DNA from: Tachypleus tridentatus
Lineage: Eukaryota > Arthropoda > Merostomata > Xiphosura > Limulidae
Direction: 5' to 3'
NCBI RefSeq assembly: GCF_004210375.1
Contig: NC_134830.1
Span: forward strand, 434,001 to 498,000
DNA: 64,000 bases
The notes under the pieces: generated by a model
The model's database searches: none
What the model saw: the letters and a program-made list of their open reading frames with translations, nothing else
What the model was told of the DNA's origin: nothing
Shown here: piece after piece, positions 60,793 through 64,000 of the stretch
How positions within the stretch are numbered: position 1 is the first letter of the stretch
How the letters are laid out: each line of letters opens with the position of its first letter
Program-made: the position numbers and the translations under genes

Positions 60793-62029
60793 GCACAATG
60801 GTCTACGGTCCCGTATGAATGAAATGGGACTACCGTGTGGAATTATTCACTGGTTATCTAACTTTTTGGAAAATAGAAAATGGAAAATGCAGAGTAAATG
60901 TAGAGGGTACCTTTTCTGAGTACTTTACTCCAGAAGCTGGTGTCCCTCAGGGAGGGGTGGTTAGCCCTATACTCTTCATCATGTATGTAAACAATATGTC
61001 ATTGAAGGATCCAAATCATGGATTCTCCTCACAGTTCGCTGATGATGTGGCAGTCTGGAAAAGTGCCACAACACCAACAATAGCAGCCACTAACATACAA
61101 CCGTAACTAAATAGAACCAGTGAATACTGTCAAAAATATATAATAAAAATAAACACAGCAAAAACACAACTCGTAGTCTTTACGAAATTAACAAAATACA
61201 AAAAACTACAGCCTGGAATATATATGAATGGAACACTACTTCAGACTGCCTCAACGGCAAAACTTTTAGGCCGAACCTATGATTCAAACTTAACTTGGAT
61301 TAACCATGTAAACAAAATTAAAAATAAAGTCTGATGAAGAACTAACTATGCTAGGAGTTAACTGGCGAAAACAGTGGAGCATCTACAGACAACATACTAA
61401 ACATTTACAAAACATATATTAGACCAGTAATAGACTACGTAGCTCCAGCATGGATAACTGTAAGTGACAAAATAATTAAAACCAAACTACAAACAATCCA
61501 AAAGACACTCCTCACAACAGCATATAGAGTTCCCAGAGCAACATCATCTCAATTTATACATAAATATTCAAACACACCAACCACACCAGATAGATTCGTA
61601 CACAGTACAATAACGTATTTGATAAAAATCAGAAGAAAAAATGAGTTACTATGCGAACTAGACAGGTACCTCATACATGATGAAGCTAGTCCTAAACATC
61701 TCTCTCCGGTCAATATATATTCTAAACATAAAAATAATAATAATAAATGAAAAAAAATATATAAAATAATAAAAATACAAGTAAAAAAGTAAAAATAGTG
61801 CCACCATCAAACTAGACGTCTTACTGATAGGCAAAACAATATCTATACATGTATATCACTACATGGACAGTGCCCTGAAAATGGAATAATTCACCCCACT
61901 CTGACCCAAAAATCAGTAACTAACACCATCAAACACTGTATGACTACGTAAGTAAAGGAAGGAGGGAGAGGTCAAAGAGCCCCTGACCCTCCAGAGTACA
62001 TATGATACCCAAATTCGAGAGAGAGAAAG
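60793..62029 (+). mobile_element. 5'-truncated non-LTR retrotransposon (LINE, probably Jockey-like)
   Basis: A perfect 11-bp duplication, GTTAATTATTG, lies at 60782-60792 and 62030-62040. Between them is part of a reverse transcriptase, then an AT-rich stretch and a 3' tail ending in a (GA)n run. The element starts inside the RT domain, so it is a dead-on-arrival copy. Its left duplication overlaps the right duplication of the preceding SINE. Confidence 0.9.
60819..61750 (+). pseudogene. Reverse transcriptase fragment of the LINE
   Basis: The first frame (95 codons, 60819-61106) holds the RT motifs PQGGVVSPILFIMYVNNM (residues 43-60) and FADD (73-76), the catalytic aspartate pair, with Phe where many families have Tyr. 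After a stop the sequence continues as YIIKINTAKTQLVVF and LLGRTYDSNLTWINHVNKIK, the usual thumb-side blocks, then breaks up through stops and frameshifts. Fingers, endonuclease and ORF1 are absent. The family could be Jockey or CR1-like; motif wording favours Jockey. Confidence 0.88.
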
Positions 62030-62234
62030 GTTAATTATTGAATGAAAAAACTGTAAATCCCTCCCATTTACCAACTAAATCCCGCGAATGATGCAAGGTG
62101 GTCTTTTCGATAGATCAGTGGTGTTATAATTGGTATTGTCATTCACTGAATGCAATGTATCCGTTGATATATATATAACGTCGACTCTACATGTTGCTAA
62201 GTGACTGAAAAAATTCGAGATAATTAATATTCAG

Positions 62235-62415
62235 ATATCTTGTGTTGTTGAATTTAATATGTAACCCAGGTGAACTCTGTGTTATTAAATGTAATATGTA
62301 ACTCAGGAGAACCCTGTATTATTGAATGTAATATGCAATCCACAAGAACTCTGTGTTGTTGAAAGTAATATGTAACCCAGGAGAACCCTGTGTTATTAAA
62401 TCTACTATGACGAAC
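62235..62415. repeat. Minisatellite, 37 bp unit, about 5 copies
   Basis: The unit is GTGTTATTAAATGTAATATG followed by TAACCCAGGAGAACCCT, moderately diverged. Confidence 0.85.
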
Positions 62416-64000
62416 CTTGTTATTCAAAGGAACATATAACTCACAAGGAAGAGTTCAAGTTCTTACAGATCGTTTAAACAACATATTATAAACTGGTCTC
62501 TGTATTAATCTGTTTGTTCAAGAATTTTGAAAGCCCTGTTTTTAAAATTAGGTTTAGCTCTTAAGATTCATAAACAAAATGGAACTACTCAGAAGTTAAC
62601 CTGTAGACCACGGTTGCTATTTGTATATGTCCTTTCTATCAAAGCTGAAATTCGAAATTCAGTATTCAATGTTTTATCTTTAATTTTTTGATTCAATTAT
62701 TGTGACACACGTGCTTCGGGATGTAGCTTTCATCCAACACAGAAATAAATGTGACTTCTTGTTTATAAACTCTAACTCACAACTGGAAATTCATAAAAAA
62801 ATATCATGATGAATGTGCTTTATAAAGCCACTAGATGGCAGGCCTCTTTACCTGTTCATTGACGTAAATCTTTCAAAGATATTTGTTTTTATATTTTGCT
62901 TTCGAAATTTGTTTGAAATTGACTACACATAAGTCGTAGTAAACTGAGTTTGTAAAAATGTTAGAAACTGACGACACATAATTCAGAGTAAACTTATCGT
63001 GTTCGTAAGAATGTCTGAAACAGACACGTAATTCAAAACTTATTGTCAGAGGCACTTCATAACTTTAACATGACAGTATCAGTCTTTATATTAAAGTAGC
63101 AAAAACCCGTCACTACGTCATTAGTCGCTGACTAATTTCCCAGTTTATTTGGTGTAGCTAGAAGATCTGTTTGATATTTTATCGTATATAAAGAACTTAT
63201 TTGTAAAGGTCTTCTGACATTCTGAATGTTAGTTACAACCTTAAAGTGTTATTTCACATAACTTTTTCAATTATTATAATTTCATAGCAACAATTTTTAA
63301 GACTATTTCTTTCGTCATCTCTTACTTCGTAAAAAAATAACAAGAAAGAAATTTTTGATAAAATTGTTATCAGAATGTTTTTCTTGTAAAAACATTATTT
63401 CCACATAACAAGGTAGTCAAGTCTAAAACAGCTCATTTCTTTCTCTACTGCTGACACGCAAACTAGTTTGGTTACGTTAATTTTGAAAAGTGCTCATACC
63501 AAATAGTCAGTTTGTTAACGTTAGTTTTGAGAAATACTTAGTGTTAGCTAACAGTCTGCAAACTACTATTTGACGTTTATCAGGAACGAGATTAGCATGG
63601 AAGGTTGTATCTGCTCCAACTGCAGAAACTTTAAAGCAAAGAGACTTAATAATTGTTGTAAACATTCTTTAACAGATGGCAGCAGCATCTCATCTGTCGA
63701 TATTGCTTTGCAGCTGGATACGTGTGATAAACATTTTGTTGAGTAATGCTGGAAAGTACGTAATTTTTCTTTTGTTTTAGTTCAGAAACATAATTCTTTA
63801 TTTCTTCCCACAAACCGGTAATTAAGGTTGAGTTAAGAAACGGAGTATTTGAAAATTAATTTTTTGTAGTTCTGTAAATTTATATAACACCACTTTCTTA
63901 CATCTCTTACTATAGAAACATTTCTTGTGCGTTTATTTCACGTTGTCGTCGAAAAGTTTGTGTTTTTAGTTCGCCTAATAATCTTTAATGTATTTTACAT
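62416..64000. other. Right end of the window, no supported gene
   Basis: A diverged direct repeat (AAACTGACGACACATAATTC, AAACAGACACGTAATTC) occurs at 62930-63040. A plus-strand ORF of 48 codons from an ATG at 63598 is Cys-rich at its start (MEGCICSNCRNFKAKRLNNC) and ends at 63744. I do not recognise it and no splice or promoter evidence supports it. Confidence 0.3.

Noticed and set aside
63598..63744. A small Cys-rich peptide of 48 codons
   Set aside because: No signal peptide, no known cysteine pattern, and short ORFs of this size are expected by chance; kept only as a note.

Overview
This is a eukaryotic, AT-rich and extremely repeat-dense window. It most likely comes from a horseshoe crab (Xiphosura: Limulus, Tachypleus or Carcinoscorpius) or a close chelicerate. 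The main reason is a tRNA-headed SINE of about 275 bp, present in at least 16 copies. Its head, GGCCCGGCATGGCCAAG, and tail, GCGAAATTCAAAAACAAAC, match what I remember of horseshoe crab genomes. I made no database comparison. Nothing prokaryotic is present: no operons, no CRISPR and no phage genes.

Layout. Bases 1-13885 are one uninterrupted satellite array with a 41-42 bp unit. It runs into a 500-N assembly gap (13886-14385), so its true length is unknown. From 14386 to about 31000 the sequence is mostly non-coding. It holds short minisatellites, SINEs of two families, a decayed Tc1 transposon (22729-24261), a fragment of another transposase family (25239-25379) and a deleted Tc1-like element with long inverted repeats (28462-29186). 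A possible last coding exon of an unknown minus-strand gene lies at 14975-15058.

The one clear cellular gene is on the minus strand at 32114-33440: a class A biogenic-amine GPCR closest to the arthropod type 1 tyramine (Oct/Tyr) receptor. All seven membrane segments and the diagnostic motifs are there, but the reading frame breaks inside the third intracellular loop. The breaks lie partly at homopolymers, so assembly indels are more likely than true loss of function. A splice acceptor sits just upstream of the start. A GC-richer block at 42565-42730 ends in a good minus-strand donor and could be its 5' UTR exon and promoter. That would give a 9-kb intron packed with satellites.

From 34700 to 64000 the window is a chain of different minisatellites (units of 16, 34, 35, 37, 38, 43, 49, 53, 54, 58 and 62 bp) punctuated by SINEs. 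The best-resolved transposon archaeology is (a) a CACTA-ended DNA transposon at 48378-50441 carrying two later SINE insertions, and (b) a SINE with an internally inverted middle (60516-60774) followed directly by a 5'-truncated non-LTR retrotransposon (60793-62029), with overlapping target-site duplications.

I found no convincing new biochemical system. The notable points are higher-order structure in several arrays, the nested and inverted elements, and the frame-broken receptor.
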